From contig JBNKHH010000016.1 in assembly GCA_050290245.1 (NCBI GenBank), positions 1 to 6,353 on the forward strand: a stretch of DNA of 6,353 nucleotides, written 5' to 3'. The notes below the pieces were generated by a model that made no database searches, was not told where the DNA came from, and saw only the letters and a list, made by a program, of their open reading frames with translations. This stretch comes from JBNKHH01 sp050290245 (GTDB lineage: Bacteria > Pseudomonadota > Alphaproteobacteria > Rhodobacterales > Rhodobacteraceae). Each line of letters begins with the position of its first letter. The first letter of the stretch is position 1. Positions 5,638-6,353 of the stretch are shown here, piece after piece. Made by a program: the position numbers and the translations under genes.

Positions 5638-6353
5638 CAACTGCTGTCCTCATTTGCCCAGGTCGCGGGACCTACAACAAACCCGAGCTTGGCACGCTTG
5701 CGCGGACCTTTCCCGACGCGGCCCTGATGAAATCTTTTGATGCGGCGCGTGTCGCGGCGGGCGCCGAACCACTCAGCGATCTGGACGGCGCCCCCCGGTT
5801 TTCCGCCGCGAAGCACGGCCGGGGCGACAATGCCTCCGCCCTTATCTTCGCGGCGAGCTATGGCGACTTTCTTTGCATCGCCGAGGATATCGAGATCGTC
5901 GCCGTGACCGGCAATTCGATGGGCTGGTACACCGCGCTCGCCTGTGGTGGGGCCGTCACGCCTGAGAACGGGTTTGACATCACCACCACGATGGGCCGCA
6001 GGATGCACGACCACGGCGCCGGAGGGCAGGTCCTTTATCCCCATATGGGCGAGGATTGGATGCCAAACGGAACGGCAAAATCCGAACTACTGGCGCTTGT
6101 CCATGAGATCGACGCGCAGCCGGGGCATGTCTTGCGCCGGTCCATCGATCTTGGCGGCACACTGGTGTTGGCAGGCGACGAAGCCGGGTTGGCCGCGTTC
6201 GAGGCCGCTGTACCCAAGCGGGATCGGTTTCCGATGCGATTGCCGGGTCATGCCGGGTTTCATTCGCCCCTTGTTGCACCTGTCTCCGAGGACGCACTCA
6301 GCCACTTTTCGCCGGAGCTGTTTTTGCAGCCCAAGCTGCCAATGATCGATGGT
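5634..6353 (+). CDS. FabD-like acyltransferase, divergent; 3' end outside window
   Basis: The first 240 residues of an acyl-CoA:ACP transacylase-fold protein. It is open to the right edge, and E. coli FabD is about 310 residues. It begins MTTAVLICPGRGTYN and overlaps the E1 stop by 4 bp; the nearby GGGGG at 5621-5625 is at best a weak ribosome binding site. 'TGNSMGWYTALACGG' holds the nucleophile Ser95 (FabD GHSLGEYSAL, Ser92). 'GHAGFHSPLVAPV' holds the catalytic His210 (FabD His201). 'LVLAGDEAGLAAFEAA' matches FabD 'VVIAGHKEAVERAGAA'. Two functional positions differ: Arg11 replaces the oxyanion-hole Gln11 (PGQGSQ becomes PGRGTY), and the position of FabD Arg117, which binds the malonyl carboxylate, aligns with Met120 or Gly121 in 'TTTMGRRMHD'. 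The fold is well supported. Housekeeping malonyl-CoA:ACP transacylase activity is doubtful. It may move an acyl group made by the E1 pathway between CoA and a carrier protein, or act as a hydrolase or editing enzyme. Confidence 0.85.
   Translation, partial: MTTAVLICPGRGTYNKPELGTLARTFPDAALMKSFDAARVAAGAEPLSDLDGAPRFSAAKHGRGDNASALIFAASYGDFLCIAEDIEIVAVTGNSMGWYTALACGGAVTPENGFDITTTMGRRMHDHGAGGQVLYPHMGEDWMPNGTAKSELLALVHEIDAQPGHVLRRSIDLGGTLVLAGDEAGLAAFEAAVPKRDRFPMRLPGHAGFHSPLVAPVSEDALSHFSPELFLQPKLPMIDG

Noticed and set aside
1..6353. tRNA or rRNA genes, CRISPR arrays, insertion sequences, attachment sites.
   Set aside because: No cloverleaf-like sequence, regularly spaced repeat, transposase motif or long direct/inverted repeat was seen on reading through the window.

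Overview
The window is GC-rich and gene-dense, with tight ATGA junctions. This style and the protein flavour suggest an alphaproteobacterium, probably of the Rhodobacterales/roseobacter type. That placement is an inference from base composition and family resemblance, not from a marker gene.

Layout. A LysR-type regulator (103-1002, minus strand) is divergent from a four-gene plus-strand operon across a short AT-rich control region (1003-1093). The operon runs: a class I PLP aminotransferase (best start 1094, end 2260); a glutaryl-CoA dehydrogenase (2257-3471); a fused alpha-beta, thiamine-diphosphate-dependent 2-oxo acid dehydrogenase E1 (3475-5637); and the N-terminal 240 residues of a FabD-like acyltransferase that runs off the right edge (5634-6353). 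Junctions are a 4-bp overlap, a 3-bp gap and a 4-bp overlap, so the genes are almost certainly co-transcribed and translationally coupled. The first 102 bases hold no gene that can be called with confidence.

How the genes may work together (inference). The aminotransferase would convert an amino acid to a 2-oxo acid, and the E1 would decarboxylate it onto a lipoyl E2 encoded elsewhere, giving an acyl-CoA. Glutaryl-CoA dehydrogenase would then convert glutaryl-CoA to crotonyl-CoA and CO2. The simplest reading is a 2-aminoadipate -> 2-oxoadipate -> glutaryl-CoA -> crotonyl-CoA route (lower lysine catabolism). It would use a branched-chain-type E1 in place of the usual OGDH/DHTKD1-type E1. The LysR protein could be a glutarate- or pathway-responsive activator.

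The part that does not fit a textbook pathway is the acyltransferase. It keeps the Ser/His catalytic pair of FabD but has Arg where FabD has the oxyanion-hole Gln11, and it lacks Arg at the position that binds the malonyl carboxylate. It is probably not a housekeeping malonyl-CoA:ACP transacylase. Its coupling to an E1 and an acyl-CoA dehydrogenase is the most unusual feature of the window.
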